A stretch of 18,333 nt of DNA from Ruminococcaceae bacterium UBA6857 (GCA_002451715.1 DKDD01000018.1:5321-23653), one strand, 5' to 3'; shown: positions 1 through 6,939, numbered from the stretch's first letter. A program made the numbers and translations. Notes: generated from the sequence alone by a model not told the origin.

Positions 1-786
1 CATTCCGCGCGTTATGTAATGGCAATTTATGCCTGCACCGCGGCGGTGCTTGCCGTAATGGCAATTGCGCTTGTGATAAAAATAACATGGCTGAGCGTTG
101 TTGCTTCAATCGTTCTTTATGTTGTCGGTTTGCTTGTTGTTATTATGACACTTGTTGCCGTAATCAAAAACTTTTATGATACGCTGTATTCAAACCAGGG
201 ATATTTAAGCTTTACTCTTCCTGTAAAATGCGGAACGCTTCTTGTTTCAAAAGTTCTTGTTTCGTTTGTTTGGATCATTGCGTCGGTTGTTGCACTCGGA
301 CTTATCTATCTTGTGATTTTTCTCAACGCAAGAGCGCAAAGCGGCGAAGAGCTCGGAAGTATTATTGACCTTCTCAGAGACAGCGGAATGCTTGAAATGC
401 TTCCGTCGGGCGAAATGATTGCAAAGTTCATTGTTTATTTTGCAGTCATGCTGCTTTTAACGATTCTGACGTTCGTCGGTTTTGTATATTTTTCGGTTAC
501 GCTTGCAAACACAAGACCGCTTCAAAAGCACCCGAAGCTTTTCGGCTTTTTGATTTTCTTTGGTTCATATGCTTTGACAAATTCAATCGGCGCAAAGCTG
601 ACTTACTCGCTTCCGCTTAGTGTTGCCGTGACCAACGACAGCGTTAAACTTGCGTTCACCTCAATGGAAAGAAGCGACGCACTGTTTTCTTTCGGTCTCG
701 GCGGAACGATTTTCATGGCTCTTGTTGCACTCGGAATGCTTTTTGCAACCGGCTGGATTATGGAGCATAAGGTTAATATTAAGTAA
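1..786 (+). CDS. ABC-2-type membrane permease, 3' part (5' end outside window)
   Basis: The reading frame is open from base 1, so the gene begins upstream; the first in-window ATG at 19 is unlikely to be the start. The visible 261 residues are very hydrophobic, with about six probable membrane spans. A loop between the second and third visible spans reads NFYDTLYSNQGYLSFTLPV followed by LLVSK, a pattern I associate with permease subunits of clostridial ABC exporters (ABC-2 type). Such proteins pair with an ATPase that would lie upstream and export an unknown substrate, often a peptide. The last residues (MEHKVNIK) form a short cytoplasmic tail. A 37-residue membrane peptide follows 22 bp later. 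The family call rests on topology and the loop motif only; the substrate cannot be read from the sequence. Confidence 0.7.
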   Translation, partial: HSARYVMAIYACTAAVLAVMAIALVIKITWLSVVASIVLYVVGLLVVIMTLVAVIKNFYDTLYSNQGYLSFTLPVKCGTLLVSKVLVSFVWIIASVVALGLIYLVIFLNARAQSGEELGSIIDLLRDSGMLEMLPSGEMIAKFIVYFAVMLLLTILTFVGFVYFSVTLANTRPLQKHPKLFGFLIFFGSYALTNSIGAKLTYSLPLSVAVTNDSVKLAFTSMERSDALFSFGLGGTIFMALVALGMLFATGWIMEHKVNIK

Positions 787-808
787 GGTTTTTACAAGGA
801 GCAAAAAA

Positions 809-922
809 ATGAAAAAGAACGAAAGTAATCCGATTGCGGCCGTCTGCGCCGTTGTAACGCTTGTTGCAATCGAACTTGCGGTAAGACACTGCATGAGAAA
901 ATACGGCAGAAAGGCCAAATGA
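809..922 (+). CDS. Small single-span membrane peptide, 37 residues
   Basis: ATG at 809 is preceded by AAGGAG at 796-801 with 7 nt spacing, so translation is well supported. The peptide has a polar basic N-terminus (MKKNESN), one hydrophobic segment from about residue 8 to 24 (PIAAVCAVVTLVAIELA) and a strongly basic C-terminus (RHCMRKYGRKAK). The stop TGA overlaps the ATG of the rRNA methyltransferase (ATGA at 919-922), suggesting translational coupling. I do not recognise a family. It could be an accessory subunit of the upstream permease or simply a small conserved membrane peptide. Confidence 0.6.
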   Translation: MKKNESNPIAAVCAVVTLVAIELAVRHCMRKYGRKAK

Positions 923-2118
923 TGAAAGGACCCAAAACCAAAAACACAAAACGCAAAGAGGGCAGAGGCAACGGCTGCCCTCTTTATAAAAAGTGCGGCG
1001 GCTGTCAGCTTCAGAACATGAGCTATGAAGAACAGCTTTCGTTCAAACAGGTGAAATGCATAAAAGCTCTCGGAAAGTTCGGTCATGTTGAAGAGATAAT
1101 CGGAATGGAAAATCCGGTGCATTACCGCAACAAGGTTCAGGCGGCATTCAAAACTGTCAACGGAAAGGTTATCTCGGGTGTATATCAATCCGCGAGCCAC
1201 AGAATCGTTCCGGTCACGGAATGTATGCTTGAAGACAAACTTGCCGACGAAATAATCGTTCACATAAGAAAACTTTTGCCTTTCTTTAAACTCGGCGCAT
1301 ATAACGAAGACACGGGGCGCGGCTTTCTTCGCCACGTTCTTGTTCGCCGCGGTTTTTCAAGCGGAGAGGTTATGGTTGTTCTTGTCACGGGAACCGAACT
1401 TTTTCCGAAAAAGCGGGAATTTGTTTTTGAGCTTTTGAAAGCCTTTCCGAACATTACAACAATCGTTCAAAATGTCAACGGTTCCAAAACAAGCATGGTG
1501 CTTGGCAAAAAGGAATTTGTTCTTTACGGAAACGGATATATTGAAGACACGCTTTGTTCCTGCAGGTTCAGAATTTCTCCGCGCTCGTTTTATCAAATTA
1601 ACCCCGTTCAGACCGAGGTCCTTTATAAAACGGCAATTCGTTTCGCCAATTTGAAAAAGAATGACCGTGTGCTTGACGCCTACTGCGGAACGGGCACGAT
1701 CGGAATTGTTGCCGCAAAAAGTTCCGGCGCGTCCGTTGTCGGTGTTGAACTCAACGAAGACGCCGTTGCCGACGCGGTTTTCAACGCAAAGCTAAACAAT
1801 GTTGAAAACGCTTCGTTTTATTGCGCGGATGCCGGCAGATTCATGGTTGAAGCCGCGGCGCAAAACGAAAAGTTCAATGTCGTTTTTATGGATCCGCCGC
1901 GAGCCGGAAGCGACCTCAACTTTCTTAAAAGCATTGTCAAAACCGCTCCGGAGCGTGTTGTGTACGTCTCCTGCTCTGTTGAAACGCTTGAGCGCGACTT
2001 GCTCTTCCTTTCCAAAAACGGATACCGCGTGAAAAAAATTCAGCCCGTTGACATGTTTCCGCACACGAGCCATGTTGAGAGCGTAGTTCTGTTGACTCGC
2101 GCAAAAAAACATTCATAA
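919..2118 (+). CDS. rlmD: 23S rRNA (uracil-5-)-methyltransferase, TrmA/RlmC/RlmD family
   Basis: Predicted SAM-dependent enzyme methylating C5 of a uracil in 23S rRNA. Numbered from ATG 919, cysteines 20, 26, 29 and 102 match the [4Fe-4S] cluster pattern of RlmC/RlmD. The SAM-binding loop is DAYCGTGTIG (253-262), followed by the DPPRAG motif (325-330), the catalytic nucleophile in YVSCS (Cys352) and a terminal HVESV with probable general base Glu387. At 399 residues it lacks the N-terminal TRAM domain usual in RlmD (about 430-460 residues) and is closer in layout to RlmC. Position specificity, such as U747, U1939 or both as in Bacillus RlmCD, cannot be decided here. A second ATG at 922 has better spacing from the AGAAAGG at 908-914. 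The family is certain; the symbol is provisional. Confidence 0.9.
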   Translation: MMKGPKTKNTKRKEGRGNGCPLYKKCGGCQLQNMSYEEQLSFKQVKCIKALGKFGHVEEIIGMENPVHYRNKVQAAFKTVNGKVISGVYQSASHRIVPVTECMLEDKLADEIIVHIRKLLPFFKLGAYNEDTGRGFLRHVLVRRGFSSGEVMVVLVTGTELFPKKREFVFELLKAFPNITTIVQNVNGSKTSMVLGKKEFVLYGNGYIEDTLCSCRFRISPRSFYQINPVQTEVLYKTAIRFANLKKNDRVLDAYCGTGTIGIVAAKSSGASVVGVELNEDAVADAVFNAKLNNVENASFYCADAGRFMVEAAAQNEKFNVVFMDPPRAGSDLNFLKSIVKTAPERVVYVSCSVETLERDLLFLSKNGYRVKKIQPVDMFPHTSHVESVVLLTRAKKHS

Positions 2119-2155
2119 TATCACCCAAACTTGATTTGATGACAATCGGCAATGG

Positions 2156-2174
2156 GGCAGACGTTTTTTCTGCC
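2156..2174 (+). terminator. Weak intrinsic terminator after the rRNA methyltransferase
   Basis: A 6-bp stem GGCAGA (2156-2161) / TCTGCC (2169-2174) encloses a T-rich loop and is followed by a pyrimidine-rich tract up to about 2193. The stem is short and the T run is interrupted, so termination is probably partial. Confidence 0.4.
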
Positions 2175-2195
2175 TACCTCATTTATTCTTTTTCG

Positions 2196-2204
2196 TGATA
2201 TAAT
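2196..2204 (+). promoter_or_regulatory. Extended -10 promoter for the response regulator
   Basis: TG at 2196-2197, one base, then a perfect TATAAT at 2199-2204 gives a textbook extended -10 element 45 bp ahead of the response regulator ATG. No good -35 hexamer is present 16-18 bp upstream, as is common with extended -10 promoters. The ribosome site GGAGG at 2239-2243 lies 5 nt before the ATG. Confidence 0.6.
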
Positions 2205-2248
2205 TTTAAATCAGCTTTCGTTCGAAAAATCCGCCGACGGAGGAAAAA

Positions 2249-2908
2249 ATGAAAACAATACTTGTTGTTGATGACGACGAAAATATAAATAATCTTCTTT
2301 TTGAAGCCCTTGAAAAAGAGGGCTTTTGTGTTCTTCGCGCTTTTTCGGGAAGCGAAGCGCTGATGGTGCTTGAAAAAAATACGCCGAATCTTGTTTTGCT
2401 TGACCTCATGCTCCCCGGAGTGTGCGGAGAAGAGGTTCTCAAAAAAATCTGCGGTATTCCCGTGATTGTTGTAAGTGCAAAAATCGACATTGAAAACAAG
2501 GTCAATCTTCTTTTGGGCGGCGCGGCAGACTATGTTACAAAACCGTTTGACCTTCGCGAACTTGTTGCAAGAATAAAACTTCAGCTGAAAAACGCCGAAA
2601 AGCTTTCAACACAGTCTTTGCTGACTTTTGAAGAAATTACGCTTGACGGAAATTCGCACCGGGTTTTTGTTTCGGGAAAAGAGCTGCGTTTGACAAGAAC
2701 GGAGTTTGCAATACTCAAAATTTTGCTTCAAAACAAAGGTAATGTTGTTGCAAAATCGGCGCTTCTTGAAAAACTCAGCTATGATACACCCGATTGCGTT
2801 GAATCTTCACTGAAAGTTCATGTCAGCAATCTTCGAAAAAAGCTTCGCGAACAAAGCGGAAAAGACTATATCGAAAGCGTTTGGGGAATCGGTTTTAAAA
2901 TCGGATGA
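2249..2908 (+). CDS. OmpR-family DNA-binding response regulator
   Basis: A 219-residue two-domain regulator. The receiver domain (residues about 1-110) carries the acidic triad DDD at 8-10, phospho-acceptor Asp52 in LLDLMLPG, Ser76 and the conserved Lys98 in the TKPF motif. The C-terminal winged helix (about 125-219) has the OmpR/PhoB signature, including LTRTEFAILKILLQNKG, the recognition-helix segment VHVSNLRKKL and the terminal WGIGFKI wing. It presumably receives phosphate from the histidine kinase at 4758 and controls the intervening ABC genes. The gap to the ATPase gene holds four direct repeats of the kind OmpR-family proteins bind. The regulator is separated from its kinase by the two transporter genes, an order seen in Firmicute antimicrobial-peptide or antibiotic response modules. 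The signal cannot be deduced. Confidence 0.93.
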   Translation: MKTILVVDDDENINNLLFEALEKEGFCVLRAFSGSEALMVLEKNTPNLVLLDLMLPGVCGEEVLKKICGIPVIVVSAKIDIENKVNLLLGGAADYVTKPFDLRELVARIKLQLKNAEKLSTQSLLTFEEITLDGNSHRVFVSGKELRLTRTEFAILKILLQNKGNVVAKSALLEKLSYDTPDCVESSLKVHVSNLRKKLREQSGKDYIESVWGIGFKIG

Positions 2909-2932
2909 ATTGTCAGACTTGACTTTATCCGT

Positions 2933-2973
2933 CTTAACTTTTTCTTTACCTTTTTCTTAACCGCTTTCTTAAC
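2933..2973 (+). promoter_or_regulatory. Four direct repeats, probable response-regulator binding array
   Basis: CTTAAC-like hexamers start at 2933 (CTTAAC), 2944 (CTTTAC), 2956 (CTTAAC) and 2968 (CTTAAC), with spacings of 11, 12 and 12 bp, about one helical turn. OmpR/PhoB-family regulators bind such tandem repeats; the B. subtilis PhoP box is a TTAACA-like hexamer repeated every 11 bp. The array ends about 10 bp before a weak -10-like TAAACT (2984-2989) that lacks a matching -35, fitting an activator-dependent promoter for the ABC/kinase operon. Binding by the upstream regulator is inferred. Confidence 0.55.
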
Positions 2974-3021
2974 TTTTGCCGTGTAAACTGTTTTCATCAG
3001 GCAAAAGGAGGTATTTGTCAC

Positions 3022-3936
3022 ATGGAATATGTGCTTGAAACAAATGCGCTGACAAAACGCTATCGAAAATTTACCGCACTGAACGGACTTTTTATGCATG
3101 TTCCGAAAGGTTCAGTTTATGGCTTTGTCGGAAGAAACGGTGCCGGAAAAACAACGCTTATACGACTCGTTTGCGGTTTGCAGGAGCCGACCGACGGAAA
3201 ATTTGAACTTTACGGCGCGCAAAGCGGAACAAAAGAGATTTATAAAGCCCGCCGAAGAATCGGAGCGCTTGTTGAAACGCCGGCAATCTATCGCGATATG
3301 ACGGCAAAAGAAAACCTTAAACAGCAGTACAGAGTGCTCGGTCTTCCATCGTTCGACGGGATAGAAGAGCTTCTTGCCCTTGTCGGTCTGTCTGATTCCG
3401 GCAAAAAGAAAGCCGGACATTTTTCGCTCGGTATGCGCCAAAGGCTTGCAATTGCGATTGCGCTTTGCGGTGACCCGGATTTTCTTGTTCTTGATGAACC
3501 GATGAACGGACTTGATCCGCAGGGTATTATCGAAATGCGCGAACTTATCTTAAAACTCAACCGCGAAAAGCAAGTGACCGTTCTTGTTTCAAGTCATATT
3601 CTTGACGAACTTTCAAAGGTTGCAACCCATTACGGTTTTATTGACAAAGGCAGTATTATCAAAGAAATGAGCGCCGAGGAACTTGAAATGCGGTGCAGAA
3701 AATGCGTCCGCGTTGAAGTCAGCAATATTAAAACGCTTTCGTATGTTCTCGATTCAAAAGGCTTTGAATACAAAATCATTGACAATTCAAAGGCAGACAT
3801 ATATGCCGATTTTCAGGTTACCAAACTTGTTTCTGCGCTTGAAAAAGAAAACTGTATTGTATATAGCATGAAAGAGCAAGACGAAAGCCTTGAAAGTTTT
3901 TACATGAATCTTCTTGGGGGTGAAAACCATGAGTAA
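3022..3936 (+). CDS. ABC transporter ATP-binding protein (BcrA/lantibiotic-immunity type)
   Basis: A 304-residue ATPase subunit that would energise export through the permease encoded next. Walker A is GRNGAGKTT (37-45), the ABC signature is FSLGMRQR (134-141), Walker B is FLVLDEP (154-160) followed by MNGLDPQG, and the H-loop histidine is His192 in SSHILDEL. After the nucleotide-binding fold there is a C-terminal extension of about 90 residues, typical of the BcrA/CcmA-like class linked to bacitracin or lantibiotic resistance. The start is fixed by AAAAGGAGGT just upstream, with the ATG at 3022. The gene overlaps the permease by 8 nt, indicating a tightly coupled operon. The association with peptide antibiotics comes from family and context; no substrate can be read. 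Confidence 0.9.
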   Translation: MEYVLETNALTKRYRKFTALNGLFMHVPKGSVYGFVGRNGAGKTTLIRLVCGLQEPTDGKFELYGAQSGTKEIYKARRRIGALVETPAIYRDMTAKENLKQQYRVLGLPSFDGIEELLALVGLSDSGKKKAGHFSLGMRQRLAIAIALCGDPDFLVLDEPMNGLDPQGIIEMRELILKLNREKQVTVLVSSHILDELSKVATHYGFIDKGSIIKEMSAEELEMRCRKCVRVEVSNIKTLSYVLDSKGFEYKIIDNSKADIYADFQVTKLVSALEKENCIVYSMKEQDESLESFYMNLLGGENHE

Positions 3937-4747
3937 ACTTCTTTGTGCAAACTTTTATCGGCTTCGCAAAAGTTCGGCTCTCTTGCTTTGTATGGCGGCT
4001 GTATTTGCCGCTTCGACTCTTTTTATACTCGGCGTTATTAACGGCGATTCAAACGAACACAGGGTTACGGATGAAATTATAATGCAGGTTTTTCCGTTTC
4101 TTCCGATTGCGTATGCGGTTTTTATAAGTCTTTTTCTTGGAATTGAATATCAGGACGGAACACAGAGAAATAAAATAGTCTGTGGTCATTCGCGGTATGA
4201 AATTTACATTTCTTCGGTAATAACCGCGGTAGTCGGCTGCTTTGCAATTTTGGCTTCATGGGTGCTCGGCAGCATTGTTGCAATTATCAAATTCGGCTGG
4301 TTCGTTACGCCGCCGAAAGAGCTTTTGCTTTACGCTTTAATTGTTCTCCTTTTAACGGCAGCGGTTGCTTCAATTCTCAGCATTATGGGTATGCTTATGT
4401 CTAACAGAGCGGTTTGTGCCGTGGCTTCAATTCTGCTTGTTTTTGGTTTACTTATGGTTGGCAGTGTGATGTATAATGCACTTTGCGAACCGGAAATGAC
4501 CGCCGGAGCGGTTATGACTGCAAACGGAATGGATATCGGTGTGCCGCAGCCCAATCCGAATTATGTTTCGGGAACGCTCAGAACTGTTCTTGAATTTTTG
4601 GTTGATGCAATTCCGAGTGGACAGGGAATTTTGCTTGCCAACAGTGAACTTGAACATCCGCCGGTTTCAATTTGTTCTTCGGTTGCTATAATACTTTTGA
4701 CGAGCATTGCGGGTTCGATTGTTTTCAAACGTAAAAATCTGAAATAA
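3929..4747 (+). CDS. ABC-2-type transporter permease
   Basis: A 272-residue membrane protein with about six predicted spans (roughly residues 18-38, 54-73, 93-120, 133-154, 161-181 and 248-266). After the second span it has a GIEYQDGTQRNKIV loop followed by YEIYISS, characteristic of ABC-2 permeases. I start it at ATG 3929 rather than the in-frame TTG at 3914, because the purine-rich GGGGGTG at 3916-3922 then serves as the ribosome site and MSKLL gives a normal N-terminus. It overlaps the ATPase gene by 8 nt, and both probably form one transporter. An extracellular stretch of about 65 residues (181-247) precedes the last span. The substrate is unknown. Confidence 0.85.
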   Translation: MSKLLCANFYRLRKSSALLLCMAAVFAASTLFILGVINGDSNEHRVTDEIIMQVFPFLPIAYAVFISLFLGIEYQDGTQRNKIVCGHSRYEIYISSVITAVVGCFAILASWVLGSIVAIIKFGWFVTPPKELLLYALIVLLLTAAVASILSIMGMLMSNRAVCAVASILLVFGLLMVGSVMYNALCEPEMTAGAVMTANGMDIGVPQPNPNYVSGTLRTVLEFLVDAIPSGQGILLANSELEHPPVSICSSVAIILLTSIAGSIVFKRKNLK

Positions 4748-4757
4748 GGAGTTCGTT

Positions 4758-5648
4758 ATGAACTTTTGGCTGATTATTCTTTGCTGTGTTCTTTCAATTA
4801 TTGTTATCGGACTTATAATGCATTTTGCTCTGCTTCGTCGAAGCATTGAAGAAATCGCGGACGGGCTTGACGAAAAGCTTGAAAACGACACCAACACCCT
4901 CATTTCAATTTCTTCGTCCGACAAAGACATGAAAGCGCTTGCGTCTTCTCTTAACAGTGAACTTCGTATACTTCGCGAAAAGCGGCAGAAGTATGTTTCC
5001 GGTGATGCAGAACTGAAAAAAGCGGTCACGAATATTTCGCACGATTTGCGAACGCCGCTGACGGCAATTTGCGGTTATCTTGACCTTCTTGAAGAAGAAA
5101 ATCTTTCCGATAACGGAAAACGATATCTTTCCGTTATCCGCGAGAGAACGGACGCAATGCGGCTTTTGACCGAAGAACTTTTCAGATATTCGGTCGTCAC
5201 ATCAAAAGAAGAGCAGTTAAAACTTGAAGAAGTCAGCCTCAATGATGTTCTTGAACAAAGTCTTGCGGCGTTTTACGGTGTTTTTTCATCTCGCGGCATT
5301 ACACCGGAAATCAGAATTTCGAATTGTCCTGTTTTTCGAACGCTCGATAAAGCCGCACTGCGGAGAATTTTTGACAACATTTTGAGCAATGCCGCAAAGT
5401 ATTCCGACGGCGATTTGAAAGTTGAACTTTCAAAAGACGGAACGATAACCTTTTCAAATTCGGCAAAAAAGCTTGACCGTGTTGAAACCGAACGTCTTTT
5501 TGACCGTTTTTATACGGTTGAAACCGCAAGCGGCTCAACGGGTCTCGGTCTTTCAATCGCAAAGGTTCTGACCGAAAAGCTCGGCGGCTTTGTTTCGGCC
5601 GATTACCGCGGCGAAAGGTTGTTTGTTGTTGTCGTGTTTTCAAAATAA
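4758..5648 (+). CDS. Sensor histidine kinase with one membrane span
   Basis: A 296-residue kinase. A single N-terminal hydrophobic segment (residues about 4-25) anchors it and there is no extracellular sensor domain. A linker of about 65 residues leads to the dimerisation/H-box NISHDLRTPLTA with phospho-acceptor His95. The ATPase domain shows the N-box DNILSNAAKYS (206-216), an F-box-like RLFDRFYT (246-253) and the G2 box STGLGLSIAK (260-269). The DxGxG motif is degenerate, which is common in this small Firmicute subgroup. AAGGAG lies just before the start. Kinases with almost no outside domain and a neighbouring ABC transporter often sense through the transporter, as with BceS-like kinases. 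By position it is the partner of the regulator at 2249. Confidence 0.9.
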   Translation: MNFWLIILCCVLSIIVIGLIMHFALLRRSIEEIADGLDEKLENDTNTLISISSSDKDMKALASSLNSELRILREKRQKYVSGDAELKKAVTNISHDLRTPLTAICGYLDLLEEENLSDNGKRYLSVIRERTDAMRLLTEELFRYSVVTSKEEQLKLEEVSLNDVLEQSLAAFYGVFSSRGITPEIRISNCPVFRTLDKAALRRIFDNILSNAAKYSDGDLKVELSKDGTITFSNSAKKLDRVETERLFDRFYTVETASGSTGLGLSIAKVLTEKLGGFVSADYRGERLFVVVVFSK

Positions 5649-5660
5649 GAAAAGAATTGA

Positions 5661-5746
5661 AAAAATCGTTATACCTATTTTATGCATTTCGTTTTAAGAA
5701 AGCAGATGAGTCTGTTTGCATAAAATCAGGTGTAACGATTTTTTTT
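5661..5746 (+). terminator. Long inverted repeat / bidirectional terminator
   Basis: The arm 5661-5686 pairs with 5717-5743: about 26 bp with one bulged C and one G-U pair, around a loop of about 30 nt that itself contains a small CAGA/TCTG hairpin (5703-5714). Eight T (5739-5746) follow on the + strand, and the A-rich left end would give a U tract on the - strand. It sits 12 bp after the kinase stop, so termination of the transporter/kinase operon is the simplest role. The length is unusual, and it may be a small dispersed palindromic element used as a terminator. Confidence 0.65.
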
Positions 5747-5777
5747 GTTAATATTCGAATTAAGCTTTTGATGATTC

Positions 5778-5807
5778 TTGATTTTTTTTGGAGTCGAGAT
5801 GTATAAT
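5778..5807 (+). promoter_or_regulatory. Sigma-A-like promoter of the recombinase gene
   Basis: TTGATT (5778-5783), an 18-bp spacer and a perfect TATAAT (5802-5807) lie upstream of the recombinase. The AAGGAG ribosome site (5825-5830) is 10 nt before the ATG at 5841. The transcript would begin about 25-30 nt before the start codon. Confidence 0.6.
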
Positions 5808-5840
5808 GTCGGCAGTAAAAGAACAAGGAGTTAGGATAAA

Positions 5841-6686
5841 ATGGACGAAAAAATAATCGACGAAGAAAAAATTATCAGTTTTAAAAGTTATCTTGAAAAT
5901 GAGGAAAAAAGTTTGGCGACAATTGAAAAATATGTGAGAGATATTCGGCAATTTGCAAAGTTTTTAAAAAACACCTCGGTAACAAAACGTAAAGTTTTGT
6001 GCTACAAAAACAATTTGATTGATTCGGGGTACGCAATACGCAGCATAAATTCTGTCATTGCTTCAATCAACAGCTTTTTTACATGTTTTGAATGGGAAGA
6101 GCTAAAAATCAAAGCTCTGAAAATGCAAAAAGAAATATTTTTGTCCGAAAAAAGAGAGCTTACAAAAAGCGAATATATGAGGCTTGTAAATGCGGCCGAA
6201 AAGAACGGAAACGAAAGATTAAGCCTGCTTTTTCAAACAATATGTGCAACCGGAATCAGAGTAAGTGAGCTGAAGTATGTTACGGTCAGTGCAGTAACAG
6301 AGGGGCAGACCGAAGTTAATTGCAAAGCTAAAAGCCGAGTAATATTTTTTGTTAAGGCGCTGAGAAAAAAACTTTTGCGATATATTAAAAAGAACAATAT
6401 ATCCGAGGGACCTGTTTTTGTTACAAAAAATAAAAAGCCAATGGATCGAACTAATATATGGAGAGAAATGAAAGGCATTTGCAAAATAGCAGGTGTTGAT
6501 GAGGAAAAAGTTTATCCCCATAATCTCAGGCATCTTTTTGCAAGAATGTTTTACAGCATTGAAAAAGATATTGTGAAACTTGCCGACATACTCGGACACA
6601 GCAATATTAACACAACAAGAATATATACAATGTCAACGGGAAAAGAGCATTGCAAGAAACTTGAAAGAATGAATTTAATAATATAA
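5841..6686 (+). CDS. Tyrosine recombinase (XerC/XerD-like), probable DNA invertase
   Basis: A 281-residue site-specific recombinase. An N-terminal SAM-like core-binding domain (residues about 10-95, with SLATIEKYVRDIRQF) is followed by the catalytic domain. Catalytic residues visible are Arg140 (ATGIRVSEL), a beta-hairpin lysine around 162-164, His227 and Arg230 (PHNLRHLF), His253 (LGHSNINTTRIY) and nucleophile Tyr262. It is as short as XerC/XerD and has no arm-binding or phage-integrase extension. Only 23 bp after its stop comes the first of two 24-bp inverted repeats with Xer-type half-sites, so I infer that it inverts the 206-bp promoter segment, as RecV does at the Clostridioides difficile cwpV switch. 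The gene is noticeably more A-rich than the upstream operon. No excisionase, relaxase or other mobile-element gene is near. Confidence 0.9.
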   Translation: MDEKIIDEEKIISFKSYLENEEKSLATIEKYVRDIRQFAKFLKNTSVTKRKVLCYKNNLIDSGYAIRSINSVIASINSFFTCFEWEELKIKALKMQKEIFLSEKRELTKSEYMRLVNAAEKNGNERLSLLFQTICATGIRVSELKYVTVSAVTEGQTEVNCKAKSRVIFFVKALRKKLLRYIKKNNISEGPVFVTKNKKPMDRTNIWREMKGICKIAGVDEEKVYPHNLRHLFARMFYSIEKDIVKLADILGHSNINTTRIYTMSTGKEHCKKLERMNLII

Positions 6687-6688
6687 AA

Positions 6689-6713
6689 TGCACCGCCTGA
6701 AAACAGCGGTGCA
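6689..6713 (-). terminator. Minus-strand intrinsic terminator guarding the recombinase 3' end
   Basis: TGCACCGC (6689-6696) pairs perfectly with GCGGTGCA (6706-6713) around a 9-nt loop. Read on the minus strand it is followed by TTTTATATTATT, a good U tract; on the + strand the following bases are not T-rich. It therefore best terminates transcripts moving left from the promoter inside the invertible segment, stopping them at the recombinase stop codon. Its right arm shares 4 bases with the left inverted repeat. Confidence 0.65.
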
Positions 6714-6733
6714 ACATAATTTCTATTATGTTG
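6710..6733 (+). repeat. Left 24-bp inverted repeat, recombinase site (IRL)
   Basis: These 24 bases are the exact reverse complement of 6940-6963. Internally the site is two inverted half-sites, CAACATAA and TTATGTTG, around the asymmetric 6-bp spacer TTTCTA. This half-site/spacer/half-site layout is the core-site form of tyrosine recombinases, and TTATGTT matches the inner part of the XerD arm of dif. Confidence 0.85.
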
Positions 6734-6761
6734 TCAGTGCATAAGATTACATATATGCCAT

Positions 6762-6790
6762 ATTTTACCATAGAAAAATGGTCAAGTCAA
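6762..6790 (-). promoter_or_regulatory. Strong sigma-A promoter inside the invertible segment, pointing left
   Basis: On the minus strand, TTGACT (6790-6785), a 17-bp spacer and TAAAAT (6767-6762) form a near-consensus promoter. A TG plus one base directly before the -10 makes it an extended -10. Transcription would start near 6755 and run away from the cohesin operon. After inversion the -35 would lie at 6883-6888, the -10 at 6906-6911 and the start near 6918, about 107 nt ahead of ATG 7025. Confidence 0.75.
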
Positions 6791-6834
6791 TAATTCGAAG
6801 AAAAAATATCATTTAATTTCTGCCATTAAAATAA

Positions 6835-6890
6835 GCGCGCCAAATAAGCCTTTATGTATGAGCTTTTACATGAAGGCTTATTTGGCGCGC
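6835..6890. repeat. 24-bp perfect-stem hairpin inside the invertible segment
   Basis: The arms 6835-6858 and 6867-6890 pair over 24 bp with a single G-U pair around an 8-nt loop (TGAGCTTT). The outer GC-rich part (GCGCGCC) makes it very stable. A modest T-rich CTGTTTCTTT follows on the + strand. It most likely blocks read-through from the recombinase side, and because it is symmetric it would keep that role in either orientation. Confidence 0.7.
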
Positions 6891-6939
6891 CTGTTTCTTT
6901 CAAAATTTCAGACTTTGGAATTTAAAGAAACATTTATTG

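Larger units (their letters stand above)
6734..6939. other. Invertible 206-bp promoter segment
   Basis: The DNA between the two perfect inverted repeats encodes no protein. It holds one strong promoter aimed left and one symmetric hairpin. Because the 6-bp spacers of the two sites match only in inverted orientation, recombination should invert rather than delete the segment. In the other orientation the promoter would occupy about 6883-6911 on the + strand and fire into the cohesin/dockerin genes. Confidence 0.8.

Noticed and set aside
661..1335. A 224-residue open frame on the minus strand
   Set aside because: It lies antisense to the permease, the small peptide and the methyltransferase, has no ribosome site or recognisable domain, and is explained by codon bias of the genes opposite.
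5841..6686. The recombinase as the integrase of a prophage or integrative element
   Set aside because: The protein lacks an arm-binding domain, and no excisionase, relaxase, phage or conjugation gene or attachment-site tRNA is present. The adjacent inverted, not direct, sites argue for inversion.
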